NCBI RefSeq assembly: GCF_900129155.1
Contig: NZ_FQVF01000020.1
Location: 45,811 to 109,810, forward strand
Source: Marinomonas polaris DSM 16579
GTDB taxonomy: Bacteria; Pseudomonadota; Gammaproteobacteria; Pseudomonadales; Marinomonadaceae
DNA length: 64,000 nucleotides
Direction: 5' to 3'
Shown here: piece by piece, positions 20,477-30,648 of the stretch
How positions within the stretch are numbered: position 1 is the first letter of the stretch
Layout: each line of letters starts with the position of its first letter
Program-made: the position numbers and the translations under genes
Notes under the pieces: generated by a model
The model's input: only the letters and a program-made list of their open reading frames with translations
Database searches by the model: none
Told to the model about the DNA's origin: nothing

Positions 20477-23400
20477 TGCTAAAACTCGAAGACATTAAAA
20501 AAGACGCACAAGTTCGTGGCATCCAAGCCGAAGAAATCGTCCGTATTGTTCAGGTAGAACCTGTAGGCGATGCGGCAATTACGGTTTACTACAAAGACAG
20601 CCAAGGCAAGCTCGGCGAACAAATGCTGTTTCGCTCTGACGAAGCGCGCTTAAATTTAGCCACTGCCGGTCGGCCATGGGCATTTGATGCACCCGGTGCT
20701 GAATTTAAGCTTGGGCTAGAGGCACACCGTATTACTCAAGCTGCTTTGTTTGACCCAATGATGGCGGTGCACACTTCCAATGTAGAGCCGTTACCGCACC
20801 AAATATCCGCCGTTTACGAACACATGCTACCAAAGCAGCCGTTACGTTTTGTGCTGGCCGACGACCCTGGTGCTGGTAAAACGATCATGGCAGGCCTGTT
20901 AATACGTGAATTATTAATGCGTGCTGATGCCAAGCGCATTCTCATTGTGTCGCCAGGCTCGCTTACTGAGCAATGGCAGGACGAATTGCTTGAAAAGTTT
21001 GGTGTTACCTTCGATATTTTCAGCCGTGAAAAACAAGAGCAATGCGCTTCGGGTAATTACTTTGATGAATCCGACCAGCTTATTTGCAGATTAGACCAGC
21101 TGTCTCGCAATGAAGACTTCCAAGATAAGCTCAAAAATACCGAGTGGGATTTAATCATTGTTGATGAAGCCCATAAGTTATCGGCTAATTATTTCGGCAA
21201 CAAGGTTAATAAAACTAAGCGATTTCAGTTAGGTGAATTACTAGGTTCTATCACACGCCACTACCTACTGATGACAGCAACGCCGCACAACGGTAAAGAA
21301 GAAGACTTTCAAATTTGGTTGTCACTGCTCGATGGTGATCGCTTCTATGGAAAATTCCGCGAAGGTGCCCATAAGGTCGATGTGTCAGACATGATGCGAC
21401 GTATGGTAAAAGAGGAGCTACTTAAGTTTGATGGCACGCCGTTGTTCCCAGAGCGTCGCGCTTACACAGCCAATTACGAGCTTTCACCGATGGAGGCATC
21501 ACTTTACGAACAGGTAACTACCTACGTACGTGAAGAAATGAACCGCGCCGATAATCTAGATGGCCAAAAGAAGAACAACGTTGGCTTCGCATTAACCATG
21601 CTGCAACGTCGTTTGGCATCCAGCCCCGAGGCAATCTATCAATCACTGAAACGTCGACGCAAACGTTTAGAAGATCGTTTAGCCGAAACCAAACTTATGG
21701 CGCGCGGTCAATCCGTCAACAAAGCCTTAGCCGAAACAGTTGGTGAATACAGCGTTAAGAAAAAAATCGACTTACCTGATAACTTAGATGAACTCGATGA
21801 AGATCTCAGTGCTGAAGAGTTTGAGATCTACGCCGAACAGGTGGTCGATCAAGCATCCGCTGCCGAGACCATTCCCGAACTTGAGGCCGAAATCCTTAGC
21901 CTTAAAGACTTAGAATACCAAGCGTTGAGTGTTGTGCAGTCAGGTAATGATAAAAAATGGGAAGAGCTCTCTTGTTTGTTGCAAGACAAACCCGAAATGT
22001 TCACCGCAAGCGGTAGTCGCCGAAAGCTCATTATTTTTACCGAGCACAAAGACACACTCAACTACCTGGTCGCCCGCATTGGCGACATGCTTGGCAATAC
22101 CAATGCAGTACGTACGATTTTTGGCGGTACGAATCGCGATGAGCGCCGTAAAATCCAAGAAGAATTTCGCAATGATCCTGAAGTGGTTGTGTTAATTGCC
22201 ACTGATGCAGCAGGCGAAGGTGTCAACCTACAAAACGCCAACTTAATGGTGAACTATGACTTACCCTGGAACCCAAATCGCTTAGAGCAGCGTTTTGGTC
22301 GTATTCACCGTATTGGTCAAACAGAAGTGTGTCATTTATGGAATATTGTTGCGAACGAAACACGCGAAGGTGAAGTATTCCAAAAACTGTTCGATAAAAT
22401 CGAAGTAGAAAAAGAAGCACTTGGCGGTAAAGTATTTGATGTATTGGGCGAGGCCTTCGACAACGTCTCACTTAGAGATTTATTAGTTCAAGCCATTCGC
22501 TACGGCGAAGATCCTAAAACTAAAGCCAAAATGAATGAGGTCATCGAAGGCGCATTGGATGCCGATCACCTAAAAGAAATTATCAAGCGGAACGCATTGG
22601 TTGATCAACACATGGGGCTTGAAGAGCTTTATGCAGTAAAAGAAGAGATGGAAAAAGCCGAAGCGCGAAAACTACAACCCTACTTTATTAGAGCCTTTTT
22701 CACCGAAGCCTTTCAAACACTAGGTGGTGAATTTCGTGCGCGTGAATCTGGCCGTTATGAAGTGCGTCATGTGCCCGCAGCCATTCGTGAGCGCGACCGT
22801 ATCATCGGCGAAAGCAGAACACCAGTACTGAAAAAGTACGAACGCATTTGTTTTGAAAAGCAGCACGTACGCCAAACCGGCAAACCTATGGCGGACATGA
22901 TCCACCCCATGCACCCGCTTATGCATGCCGCAACCGATCTAGTGTTACAAGCCCACCGACCAAAGCTCAAACAAGGTGCTGTATTAGTTGATCCAAATGA
23001 TGACGGTACCGATCCCAAAGTCCTGTTCATGGTTGATCATACCGTACGCGAGTCGAGCCAAAGCGGTGACGTGGCATCGCGCCGATTACAGTTTGTTGAA
23101 ATCAACGAACAAGGCAAAGCCATTAATGCGGGTTGGGCACCGCACTTAGATTTACAACCTATTGATGATTACGATCACAAGTTAATAAGCGATATTCTGC
23201 AAGCGGGTTGGCTCAACCATAACCTAGAAGCACTAGCGCTAAACCATGCCTCACAGCAACTGGTGCCTGAGCACTATGCCGAGGTAAAAGGTCGTCGTGA
23301 ACGCCAGGCCGATAAAACTATGGCAGCAGTGAATGAGCGCTTAGTAAAAGAAATTAACTATTGGTCTGACCGTTACATCAAATTGCAAGACGACGTAAGC

Positions 23401-24012
23401 GCAGGTAAACAACCTCGTATGCAACCTGAAATGGCTCGTCGCCGCGTGGATGAACTTACCGCGCGTTTAGAACAACGTAAAACCGAATTGATTGCGCTTA
23501 AAAATGTGGTATCCAGCACCCCAGTGGTAATTGGTGGCGCTCTGGTTATCCCTCAAGGCTTATTGTCCATGCGTAAAGGTGAAACCCAGTTTTCGGTGGA
23601 TGCCGTTGCACGTGCCCGCGTAGAGCGAGTCGCTATGAATGCAGTCATGGAAGCCGAACGTGCTTTCGGTCATACAGTCACTGATGTAGGTGCAGAAAAA
23701 TGCGGTTGGGATGTTACTTCTCGTCCGCCAGTAAATGCCGATGGTTCCATCAAACCCGACCGCCATATCGAAGTAAAAGGTCGCGCCAAAGGCCAAAGCA
23801 CCATTACCGTGAGTCGTAACGAAATTATTTACGGTTTAAACCAATCGGAAAAATTTATTCTCGCCATTGTGATTGTGAGTGAAGATGCTCACGAAGGGCC
23901 TTATTACATTAGGAATCCGTTTAGTGTCGAGCCCGATTTTGGCGTTGCAAGTATTAATTACGACCTCAATGAGCTGCTATCAAAAGCAGTACCGCCGGAG
24001 CAAAGTTTATGA
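20476..24012 (+). CDS. SNF2-like helicase with C-terminal DUF3883 (DrmD-like)
   Basis: This 1178-residue SF2 ATPase resembles DrmD of DISARM and the helicases that accompany DUF1156/DUF499 defence modules. Walker A is [20 protein letters not shown] near residue 132, the DEAH box is [10 protein letters not shown] near 230, [15 protein letters not shown] follows, and the C-terminal helicase lobe has [12 protein letters not shown] and [18 protein letters not shown] near 595. A long helical middle follows, and at about residues 1040-1150 a DUF3883 domain ([10 protein letters not shown]...[21 protein letters not shown]), whose E-x-K has a nuclease-like look. Likely DNA translocase or remodeller of the system. 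The next gene starts inside its stop (ATGA). Confidence 0.9.
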   Translation: MLKLEDIKKDAQVRGIQAEEIVRIVQVEPVGDAAITVYYKDSQGKLGEQMLFRSDEARLNLATAGRPWAFDAPGAEFKLGLEAHRITQAALFDPMMAVHTSNVEPLPHQISAVYEHMLPKQPLRFVLADDPGAGKTIMAGLLIRELLMRADAKRILIVSPGSLTEQWQDELLEKFGVTFDIFSREKQEQCASGNYFDESDQLICRLDQLSRNEDFQDKLKNTEWDLIIVDEAHKLSANYFGNKVNKTKRFQLGELLGSITRHYLLMTATPHNGKEEDFQIWLSLLDGDRFYGKFREGAHKVDVSDMMRRMVKEELLKFDGTPLFPERRAYTANYELSPMEASLYEQVTTYVREEMNRADNLDGQKKNNVGFALTMLQRRLASSPEAIYQSLKRRRKRLEDRLAETKLMARGQSVNKALAETVGEYSVKKKIDLPDNLDELDEDLSAEEFEIYAEQVVDQASAAETIPELEAEILSLKDLEYQALSVVQSGNDKKWEELSCLLQDKPEMFTASGSRRKLIIFTEHKDTLNYLVARIGDMLGNTNAVRTIFGGTNRDERRKIQEEFRNDPEVVVLIATDAAGEGVNLQNANLMVNYDLPWNPNRLEQRFGRIHRIGQTEVCHLWNIVANETREGEVFQKLFDKIEVEKEALGGKVFDVLGEAFDNVSLRDLLVQAIRYGEDPKTKAKMNEVIEGALDADHLKEIIKRNALVDQHMGLEELYAVKEEMEKAEARKLQPYFIRAFFTEAFQTLGGEFRARESGRYEVRHVPAAIRERDRIIGESRTPVLKKYERICFEKQHVRQTGKPMADMIHPMHPLMHAATDLVLQAHRPKLKQGAVLVDPNDDGTDPKVLFMVDHTVRESSQSGDVASRRLQFVEINEQGKAINAGWAPHLDLQPIDDYDHKLISDILQAGWLNHNLEALALNHASQQLVPEHYAEVKGRRERQADKTMAAVNERLVKEINYWSDRYIKLQDDVSAGKQPRMQPEMARRRVDELTARLEQRKTELIALKNVVSSTPVVIGGALVIPQGLLSMRKGETQFSVDAVARARVERVAMNAVMEAERAFGHTVTDVGAEKCGWDVTSRPPVNADGSIKPDRHIEVKGRAKGQSTITVSRNEIIYGLNQSEKFILAIVIVSEDAHEGPYYIRNPFSVEPDFGVASINYDLNELLSKAVPPEQSL

Positions 24013-25448
24013 AACTAGAAAAAATTACTCTTGAAAACTTTCGCTGTTATCAGCGTTTGGAGATTGGCCTTCACTCCAACATTACGGTATTGGCCGCAAA
24101 TAATGGGCAAGGTAAGACCACTATTTTAGATGCAGTTCGCATTGCTCTTTGGCCCTATGTCAGCCAATTCGATTTAGCAAAGACGCCTTATGTTGATCCA
24201 GCAAATACGATAACCATTGATGATGTTCGAATTTTAAAATCTGTTGATCAGAAATCACCTATATTTGGCGCATTAGATGAAATGGCAAGACAGTTTCCTT
24301 CATCTATTACAGCAGTAGGTAAATACCAAGCCAATATGAGTGTTTGGCAACGTTATCGCGACAGTGAAGCTAAAAAATCACAAACAAAAGATGATGCAGG
24401 TACAAAAGCTTTAAAAGATTCAGCTAAGGCGCTTCAAAATGCGATAAGAGATCTAAGTGTTTCTCCTAAAATCTTACCTGTGTTTGGTTATTACGGCACA
24501 GGTCGTCTATGGCGAGAAAAACGCCTTACCGATGGTAAAAAAGGCGCAACTGAAAAAAATAACGAGCAAATCAGAACCTTCGCTTATCGTGATTGTTTAG
24601 ATCCAGCATCTAGCTTTAAGCAGTTTCAAGATTGGTTTACATCGGCTTATTTAAAAGTCATGGAATATCAGATTAAACAGCTAGAAGATGGCGCAACGTT
24701 TATCGAAGTACCCAATGAACTGCGCCGCCCAGTAAAAGTGGTGCAAGATGCCGTAAACGAAGTGCTTAAACCTGTGGGGTGGCAGCACTTACAGTACAGC
24801 GAGAGATACGATAAATCGCTAGTATTAAAGCATCCTGCACATGGTGTAATGAAAATATCCCAATTAAGTGACGGTATAAAAAATATGCTGGCGATGGTTG
24901 CCGATATTGCCTATCGCTGCGTGCTGTTAAATGGACATTTACAAGATCAAGCCGCCAAGCAATCTCCAGGGGTTGTAATGATCGACGAAGTGGATATGCA
25001 CTTGCACCCACAGTGGCAGCAAACAGTGATAGCGTCTTTACGTAACGCATTTCCGAATATTCAATTTATTGTAACTACACATAGCCCACAGGTGCTTTCA
25101 ACTGTTCCAGCAGAAAGCATACGTGTTATCAAACATGAAACAGACAGTGATACAGGCCAAATTATATCAACAGCTAATCCGCCTTTAAAACAAAGTAAAG
25201 GCGTAGCCAGCGCCGACGTAATGGCGGATTTGCAACTGGTAGACCCAGTACCCGATGTAGAAGAGTCACACTGGCTCACCCAATACAAACAACTCATCAG
25301 CCAAAGTGAGCATGAGAATGATGATGGGGCGGCACTGAAAGGAAAAATCATTCAACACTTTGGCGAAACCCATCAAGAGTGGCTCGAATGCGAACGCTTA
25401 ATTCGCTTACAAGCCATGAAAGACAAACTACCAAAGCGTAATCAATAA
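24009..25448 (+). CDS. ABC-type ATPase, PtuA-like
   Basis: A 479-residue SMC/RecF-like ATPase. Walker A is [21 protein letters not shown] near residue 30; [21 protein letters not shown] (Walker B with the D-loop glutamate) is near 322; the switch histidine is in [11 protein letters not shown] near 355. Between them is a long insertion with a helical region. The ATPase is followed 9 bases later by an HNH protein, the gene order of Septu (PtuA ATPase, PtuB nuclease) and of the Ec78 retron effectors. I infer a Septu-like pair embedded in a larger operon. It could instead be an OLD-like accessory of the helicase, with which it overlaps by 4 bases. Confidence 0.78.
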   Translation: MKLEKITLENFRCYQRLEIGLHSNITVLAANNGQGKTTILDAVRIALWPYVSQFDLAKTPYVDPANTITIDDVRILKSVDQKSPIFGALDEMARQFPSSITAVGKYQANMSVWQRYRDSEAKKSQTKDDAGTKALKDSAKALQNAIRDLSVSPKILPVFGYYGTGRLWREKRLTDGKKGATEKNNEQIRTFAYRDCLDPASSFKQFQDWFTSAYLKVMEYQIKQLEDGATFIEVPNELRRPVKVVQDAVNEVLKPVGWQHLQYSERYDKSLVLKHPAHGVMKISQLSDGIKNMLAMVADIAYRCVLLNGHLQDQAAKQSPGVVMIDEVDMHLHPQWQQTVIASLRNAFPNIQFIVTTHSPQVLSTVPAESIRVIKHETDSDTGQIISTANPPLKQSKGVASADVMADLQLVDPVPDVEESHWLTQYKQLISQSEHENDDGAALKGKIIQHFGETHQEWLECERLIRLQAMKDKLPKRNQ

Positions 25449-25457
25449 GGGATAACT

Positions 25458-26096
25458 ATGCATAAATTAGTTCGCCCTATACCGCCATTATGTTTGAGCC
25501 AGTATCAACACGGCAGGGATAATTGGAGCAATGTCACGCCAGATCATAAAAGTGAAATTTGGTTAAAGCTGGATGAAATGCAACAGCATCGCTGCGCCTA
25601 TTGTGAGGCAGCAATTAAAACGGATAGAAATACAAGTAACTCGCATATTGAGCATTTAAGGCAGAGGCGGAGCTTCTCTCAAGGTACATTCCTGTGGAGT
25701 AACCTATTTGGTTCCTGCAATCGCGAAGACAGTTGTGGTAAGCATAAAGATAACTTGCCGCCATACAGTCACCAAGATCTGATCAAGATGGACGAGGAAG
25801 ACCCAGAACATTTTTTTGAATTTTTACCAGATGGAAACGTTGTTCCAGTAAAAGGTTTAAGACCAGAAGATAAACATCGTGCCGAAGAAACCATTCGTAT
25901 ATTTAATTTAAATGGGGCCTTGCGCCAAATTCGTGAAACAGCGATTAAAGGCTATCTGCAAACAGCAGAAGAGCTTGTAACTTACGTAGAAGAATTTGAA
26001 GAAGTAGATTGGTTGCCACTGCTACAAGATGAGTTAAACCAAATAAAAGACTTGCCGTTCACTACGGCCATAAAGCATACGTTGTTACCAGCATAA
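25458..26096 (+). CDS. HNH endonuclease, PtuB-like
   Basis: In Septu the PtuB HNH nuclease works with PtuA to cleave nucleic acid during infection. This 212-residue protein starts [17 protein letters not shown] and carries the treble-clef residues CAYCEA (about 46-51), HIEHLRQR (about 63-70) and [13 protein letters not shown] (about 87-99), in the order C-x2-C, H-x2-H, C...H-x3-N. The C-terminal half is helical ([31 protein letters not shown]), a pattern I associate with PtuB/TIGR02646 proteins. The ribosome site is AAGGGATA. It ends 29 bases before the methyltransferase gene. Confidence 0.8.
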   Translation: MHKLVRPIPPLCLSQYQHGRDNWSNVTPDHKSEIWLKLDEMQQHRCAYCEAAIKTDRNTSNSHIEHLRQRRSFSQGTFLWSNLFGSCNREDSCGKHKDNLPPYSHQDLIKMDEEDPEHFFEFLPDGNVVPVKGLRPEDKHRAEETIRIFNLNGALRQIRETAIKGYLQTAEELVTYVEEFEEVDWLPLLQDELNQIKDLPFTTAIKHTLLPA

Positions 26097-26125
26097 TTAG
26101 GCCTACAGGCAACAAAGAGTATTCA

Positions 26126-29059
26126 ATGACGAACACAAAAGAACATAAAATTTATAGCCCCAAAAAACTCATCGAAGTGGCGCTTCCACTAGATGACATT
26201 AACGCCGCTGCCGCGCGTGAAAAATCCATTCGCCACGGCCATCCTAGCACTCTACATTTATGGTGGGCGCGTCGGCCTTTGGCAGCAGCGCGTGCTGTTA
26301 TTTTTGCTCAAATGGTGAATGATCCAGGTTACCAACAAGACGGTGGCTTTAAATACGGCGTCAATAAAAAAGAAGCGGAAATAAAGCGCGAAAAACTATT
26401 TCAAATTATTCGTGATTTAGTGAAGTGGGAGAACACTAATAACGAAGAAGTGCTAAACCGCGCTCGCGCAGCCATTAAAGAAAGCTGGCAAGAAACCTGT
26501 TACCTAAACCGTAAACACCCACAAGCCGCTGAATTGTTTAATCCTGAAAAACTGCCTGCCTTTCATGACCCATTTGCCGGTGGTGGAGCTATTCCTCTGG
26601 AAGCACAGCGTTTGGGGTTAGAAAGTTACGCCAGCGATTTAAACCCTGTGGCAGTCATGATCAATAAAGCCATGATTGAGATACCACCCAAGTTTGCTGG
26701 CCAAGCCCCTGTGGGACCAATACCAGAATCAGATAAAACAAGTAATAAGAAAGCCACCAAAGATATGCTGGAAGATTGGAGTGGTGCCCAAGGATTAGCA
26801 GAAGACGTACGCCGCTATGGGCATTGGATGCGTGAGGAAGCCTTTAAGCGCATTGGGCATTTATACCCGAAAGTGAAAATCACTGATGAAATGATTGCCG
26901 AACGGCCGGATTTAAAACCTTATGCGGGCGAAGAATTAACGGTAATCGCTTGGTTGTGGGCGCGAACAGTGAAAAGTCCGAATCCTGCGTTTAGTCATGT
27001 AGATGTGCCATTGGCCTCTAGTTTTGTACTTTCCAGGAAAAAAAGTAAAGAAGCATACATACTGCCTGAAGTTAAAGAGGATCACTTAAACTTTACAGTA
27101 AGAATTGGAACCCCACCCGAACATCTAAAGAAAGGAACTAAGGCTGCTAGAGGAGCTAACTTTACTTGTATTCTCTCCGGCACGCCAATTGAAGGAAAAT
27201 ATATTAAGAGTGAAGGTAAATCTGGACGTATGAGTGCCAAGCTTATGGCTGTTGTAGCGGAAGGTAAAAATGGTCGAGTATATTTACCTCCGGTACAGGA
27301 AATGGAAGATTTAGCGTTAAAAACAGTACCTGATTGGAAGCCTGAGACCAAGTTGGCTCCTGATAAGAGAGCCTTATGGACTCCACCTTATGGGTTGGAA
27401 ACTTTTGGTGACCTATTTACGTCTCGCCAATTAGTGACTCTTACGACGTTTGCCGATCTTGTAAATGAAGCAAGGCTCAAGGTTATTAGGGACATGCATG
27501 CTTCAGGCATGGGTAATGATACCTTAGGCATTGACGATGGAGGGATAGGCGCTACTGCATATGGCGATGCAATCGCTGTCTACTTAGCATTTGCACTCGA
27601 CCGATCTGCTAATACTCTATGTACAATTGCACGCTGGACTGCAGACAGAGAGCAAACCGTCACTGTTTTTTCTCGACAGGCAATACCTATGTCTTGGGAT
27701 TATCCTGAAGTTAATCCTTTTTCCAATGCTGCTGGAGCATACACCGTATCTATTGCTGGTGTTATAAAAGGTATTCCTGGAATTGGAGAAATTCCAGGAG
27801 TAGTGAACCAAGCTGACGCTGCAACACAAGTTATCAGCAGCAATAAGGTTATTTCTACCGATCCTCCTTACTACGATAATATTGGATACGCTGATCTAGC
27901 AGACTTTTTTTATGTTTGGCTCAGAAAATCGTTGAAACCAATATACCCGAGGTTATTCTCGACCTTAGCCGTCCCCAAGGCCGAAGAATTGGTAGCTATT
28001 CCCTATCGACATGAAAACAAGGAAAAAGCAGAATCATTTTTCTTAGATGGTATGACTCAGGCTGTTCACAACATGTCCGAGAAAGGTCATCCGGCATTTC
28101 CTGTATCTATCTATTATGCCTTTAAGCAATCTGAAACCAAGGAAGGAAGCACATCTAGCACAGGCTGGGAAACATTTTTAGAAGCCGTGATCCGAGCGGG
28201 ATTTTCCATTGATGGCACATGGCCGATGCGAACTGAAATGGCAAATAGAATGATTGGCTCTGGTACAAACGCCCTAGCTTCCTCAGTAGTTTTAGTTTGT
28301 CGCAAACGCGAAATCGAAGCAGAATCAATCTCCCGCCGTGAATTCCAACGTGAACTACGCGACCAAATGCCCGACGCTTTAGAAGCCATGATCGGTGGCG
28401 AAACGGGTGTTACACCCATCGCCCCGGTGGATTTAGCCCAAGCCGCTATTGGCCCTGGCATGGCCATTTATTCCAAATACGCAGCAGTGCTCAATCAAGA
28501 TGGTAGCAAGATGAGCGTGCACGATGCGCTGATTTTAATTAACCGCGCCATTACCGATTACCTTAACCCCGACAGCGGCAACTTTGATGCCGATACGCTG
28601 TTTTGTGACGACTGGTTTAGCCAATATGGTTGGGGCGAAGGCCAATTTGGTGTCGCCGATACTCTGGCACGAGCCAAGGGTACCTCAGTAGAAGGAGTGC
28701 GCGATGCTGGTGTCATTGAAGCCGGGGGCGGTAAGGTGCGTTTGCTTAAGTGGGGTGAATATCCGCAAGACTGGGATCCAAAATCAGACACGCGCACACC
28801 GATATGGGAAGCCTGTCACCAAATGATTCGTGTGCTCAACCAACAAGGTGAAAGCGCAGCTGGTAACTTACTTGCACAAATGCCCGAACGTGGTGAACCT
28901 ATCCGCCAATTGGCTTATCACCTATACACATTATGCGAACGCAAAAAATGGGCGGAAGAAGCTCGAGCCTATAACGAATTAATTGGTTCATGGCATGCTA
29001 TTGTTACCGCATCGCTTGAGGTTGGCCACCGTGATGAGCAGATAGGTATGGAGTTTTAA
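26126..29059 (+). CDS. DUF1156 adenine-specific DNA methyltransferase
   Basis: This 977-residue protein belongs to the DUF1156/COG1743 family found in anti-phage operons together with DUF499 ATPases. The signature N-terminus is [20 protein letters not shown] followed by [20 protein letters not shown]. The SAM-binding loop [18 protein letters not shown] begins near residue 148 and the catalytic DPPYYDN at residue 579, as in N6-adenine or N4-cytosine methylases. It presumably marks host DNA so that the nuclease arm spares it. Between residues 304 and 708, 10 of 19 Arg codons are AGA/AGG, while none of about 33 outside are, so the middle third looks swapped in from another source. The operon continues 9 bases downstream. 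Confidence 0.93.
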   Translation: MTNTKEHKIYSPKKLIEVALPLDDINAAAAREKSIRHGHPSTLHLWWARRPLAAARAVIFAQMVNDPGYQQDGGFKYGVNKKEAEIKREKLFQIIRDLVKWENTNNEEVLNRARAAIKESWQETCYLNRKHPQAAELFNPEKLPAFHDPFAGGGAIPLEAQRLGLESYASDLNPVAVMINKAMIEIPPKFAGQAPVGPIPESDKTSNKKATKDMLEDWSGAQGLAEDVRRYGHWMREEAFKRIGHLYPKVKITDEMIAERPDLKPYAGEELTVIAWLWARTVKSPNPAFSHVDVPLASSFVLSRKKSKEAYILPEVKEDHLNFTVRIGTPPEHLKKGTKAARGANFTCILSGTPIEGKYIKSEGKSGRMSAKLMAVVAEGKNGRVYLPPVQEMEDLALKTVPDWKPETKLAPDKRALWTPPYGLETFGDLFTSRQLVTLTTFADLVNEARLKVIRDMHASGMGNDTLGIDDGGIGATAYGDAIAVYLAFALDRSANTLCTIARWTADREQTVTVFSRQAIPMSWDYPEVNPFSNAAGAYTVSIAGVIKGIPGIGEIPGVVNQADAATQVISSNKVISTDPPYYDNIGYADLADFFYVWLRKSLKPIYPRLFSTLAVPKAEELVAIPYRHENKEKAESFFLDGMTQAVHNMSEKGHPAFPVSIYYAFKQSETKEGSTSSTGWETFLEAVIRAGFSIDGTWPMRTEMANRMIGSGTNALASSVVLVCRKREIEAESISRREFQRELRDQMPDALEAMIGGETGVTPIAPVDLAQAAIGPGMAIYSKYAAVLNQDGSKMSVHDALILINRAITDYLNPDSGNFDADTLFCDDWFSQYGWGEGQFGVADTLARAKGTSVEGVRDAGVIEAGGGKVRLLKWGEYPQDWDPKSDTRTPIWEACHQMIRVLNQQGESAAGNLLAQMPERGEPIRQLAYHLYTLCERKKWAEEARAYNELIGSWHAIVTASLEVGHRDEQIGMEF

Positions 29060-29068
29060 GGGGTTACT

Positions 29069-30121
29069 ATGCTGAATAAAATGAACATCAAAAACCTGAC
29101 AACGTTTGCTGAAGTTGAGCTAAGCTTCTCTCCCGGCTTAAACGTGATCATCGGTGAGAATGGCAGTGGTAAATCTCATCTGCTTAAATCAGCATATGCT
29201 TTGATTTCGGCCAGTGCTGAGGAGGGGCGTAAACCCAATGCCACTGCACCGACTAAAACGGCATTGCAAAAGGTCTATGCGGACAAACTGATCAATGTGT
29301 TACGTCCCGAAACTCTGGGGCGATTAGCTCGCCGCAAGCCAGGTCGTGAGCGATGTGAACTAGCTCTATCATTTGATAACCAGGATTTAGATCTAGCCTT
29401 GAACTTTGCCACCACTAGTAAATCGGAAGTGGTCATTGGCGACTTGAACAAGGACTGGCAGCCCAAAGCACCAGTATTCCTTCCTACTCGGGAGCTTCTA
29501 ACGCTATATCCGGGCTTTGTGTCTATTTATGATAATCACTACCTTGAGTTTGATGAAACTTATCGAGACGCATGTTTATTACTCGGTGCCCCAGCGTTGA
29601 AAGGCCCTCGTGAGAAAAAAGCGGCTTCATTGCTTAAGCCATTAGAAGACGCGATGGGCGGGAAAGTCGTATTGGATACCAATGGCCGTTTCTACCTGCA
29701 AATGCCAGGCCAAGGAAAAGTGGAGATGCCTCTGGTAGCGGAAGGTCTACGCAAACTCGCCATGCTTGCTCGACTGATCGGCACCGGCTCCTTGTTAGAC
29801 AAAGGCTACCTATTTTGGGATGAACCGGAGAGCAATTTGAATCCTCGATTAACGAAGCTAGTCGCGCAAATGATCCTGCATCTTTGTGCAAACGGAATTC
29901 AAGTGTTTATCGCGACTCATTCATTATTCCTTTTGCGGGAATTGGAAGTGTTGTCTGAGCAGAAAGCGTTTAAAGCGATTCCTCAACGATTCTTCTCGCT
30001 AATCGCTGGTGAAAATGGCGCTATTGTCGAGCAGGGCGATAGCCTAGAAGACATCCAGACATTGGTCCTCTTGGACGAAGAGCTGAATCAATCTGAACGC
30101 TATATGCAATCAGGCGTATAA
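29069..30121 (+). CDS. AAA/ABC-type ATPase of the defence operon
   Basis: A 350-residue stand-alone ATPase. Walker A is [20 protein letters not shown] near residue 25, Walker B is [19 protein letters not shown] near 247, and [13 protein letters not shown] supplies the switch histidine near 286. This is the AAA_15/AAA_21 (RecF/OLD-like) architecture without a fused TOPRIM domain. The next gene encodes a protein with a nuclease-like D...ExK motif and starts 10 bases downstream, so the two may act as an ATPase-nuclease pair. It is not a close copy of the PtuA-like ATPase upstream, being shorter and lacking the long insertion. Confidence 0.8.
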   Translation: MLNKMNIKNLTTFAEVELSFSPGLNVIIGENGSGKSHLLKSAYALISASAEEGRKPNATAPTKTALQKVYADKLINVLRPETLGRLARRKPGRERCELALSFDNQDLDLALNFATTSKSEVVIGDLNKDWQPKAPVFLPTRELLTLYPGFVSIYDNHYLEFDETYRDACLLLGAPALKGPREKKAASLLKPLEDAMGGKVVLDTNGRFYLQMPGQGKVEMPLVAEGLRKLAMLARLIGTGSLLDKGYLFWDEPESNLNPRLTKLVAQMILHLCANGIQVFIATHSLFLLRELEVLSEQKAFKAIPQRFFSLIAGENGAIVEQGDSLEDIQTLVLLDEELNQSERYMQSGV

Positions 30122-30131
30122 GGTGACAGCC

Positions 30132-30644
30132 ATGGAAAATTCAATCACAGAAGACAGGTTGACGTTTGCTTTTGGTGCTGGTGTCCTCGCCACTAAGTAT
30201 GACGACTGGTCGTTTTATCGAAATCAGTTCAACAATGCATTCGGCGGTAGCAAGGCAACAGATCTCTTAGTTGTTGACGGCTCCACGACTTGGTTTATCG
30301 AGATCAAAGACTATCGTTTACATCGACGTACCAAGCCGATCGATTTGGGTGATGAGATAGCTATTAAAATACGGGACACATTGGCTGGATTGTGTGCTGC
30401 ACAAGTCAATGCCAACGACGCCGAAGAAAAAAAGTTTGCTCGAAACGCCCTAAAGGCAAAGCAGATTCGTGTAGTTCTATATCTGGAACAGCCACAAAAG
30501 CGTAGTAAGCTTTTTCCTCACGCCATCGATCCTGTTGCGGTTCTACAGAAATTAAAACAGAAAGTGAAAGCGGTCGATGCTCATCCGCTGGTGGTCGATC
30601 AAGACAAACTTACTCCCCAAATGAATTGGACAGTGCAAGGATAA
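30132..30644 (+). CDS. Small protein with a PD-(D/E)xK-like motif
   Basis: I do not recognise this 170-residue family by name. The region [21 protein letters not shown] (residues 41-61) has Asp44 on one strand and Glu57-x-Lys59 on the next, the spacing seen in PD-(D/E)xK nucleases. The following helix ([20 protein letters not shown]) and basic patches fit that fold. The ATG at 30132 is preferred over a GTG nine bases upstream because AAGGTG gives better spacing. It lies between an ATPase and the DUF499 gene, four bases from the latter. It may be the DNA-cutting component of the operon; that is inference from motif and place only. Confidence 0.65.
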   Translation: MENSITEDRLTFAFGAGVLATKYDDWSFYRNQFNNAFGGSKATDLLVVDGSTTWFIEIKDYRLHRRTKPIDLGDEIAIKIRDTLAGLCAAQVNANDAEEKKFARNALKAKQIRVVLYLEQPQKRSKLFPHAIDPVAVLQKLKQKVKAVDAHPLVVDQDKLTPQMNWTVQG

Positions 30645-30648
30645 TAGT

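Noticed and set aside
28114..28467. Long reverse-strand reading frame inside the DUF1156 gene
   Set aside because: It is the mirror of a strongly supported coding frame, has no ribosome site and its translation has no domain. The same applies to the other antisense frames, for example at 45919-46317 and 3458-3787.
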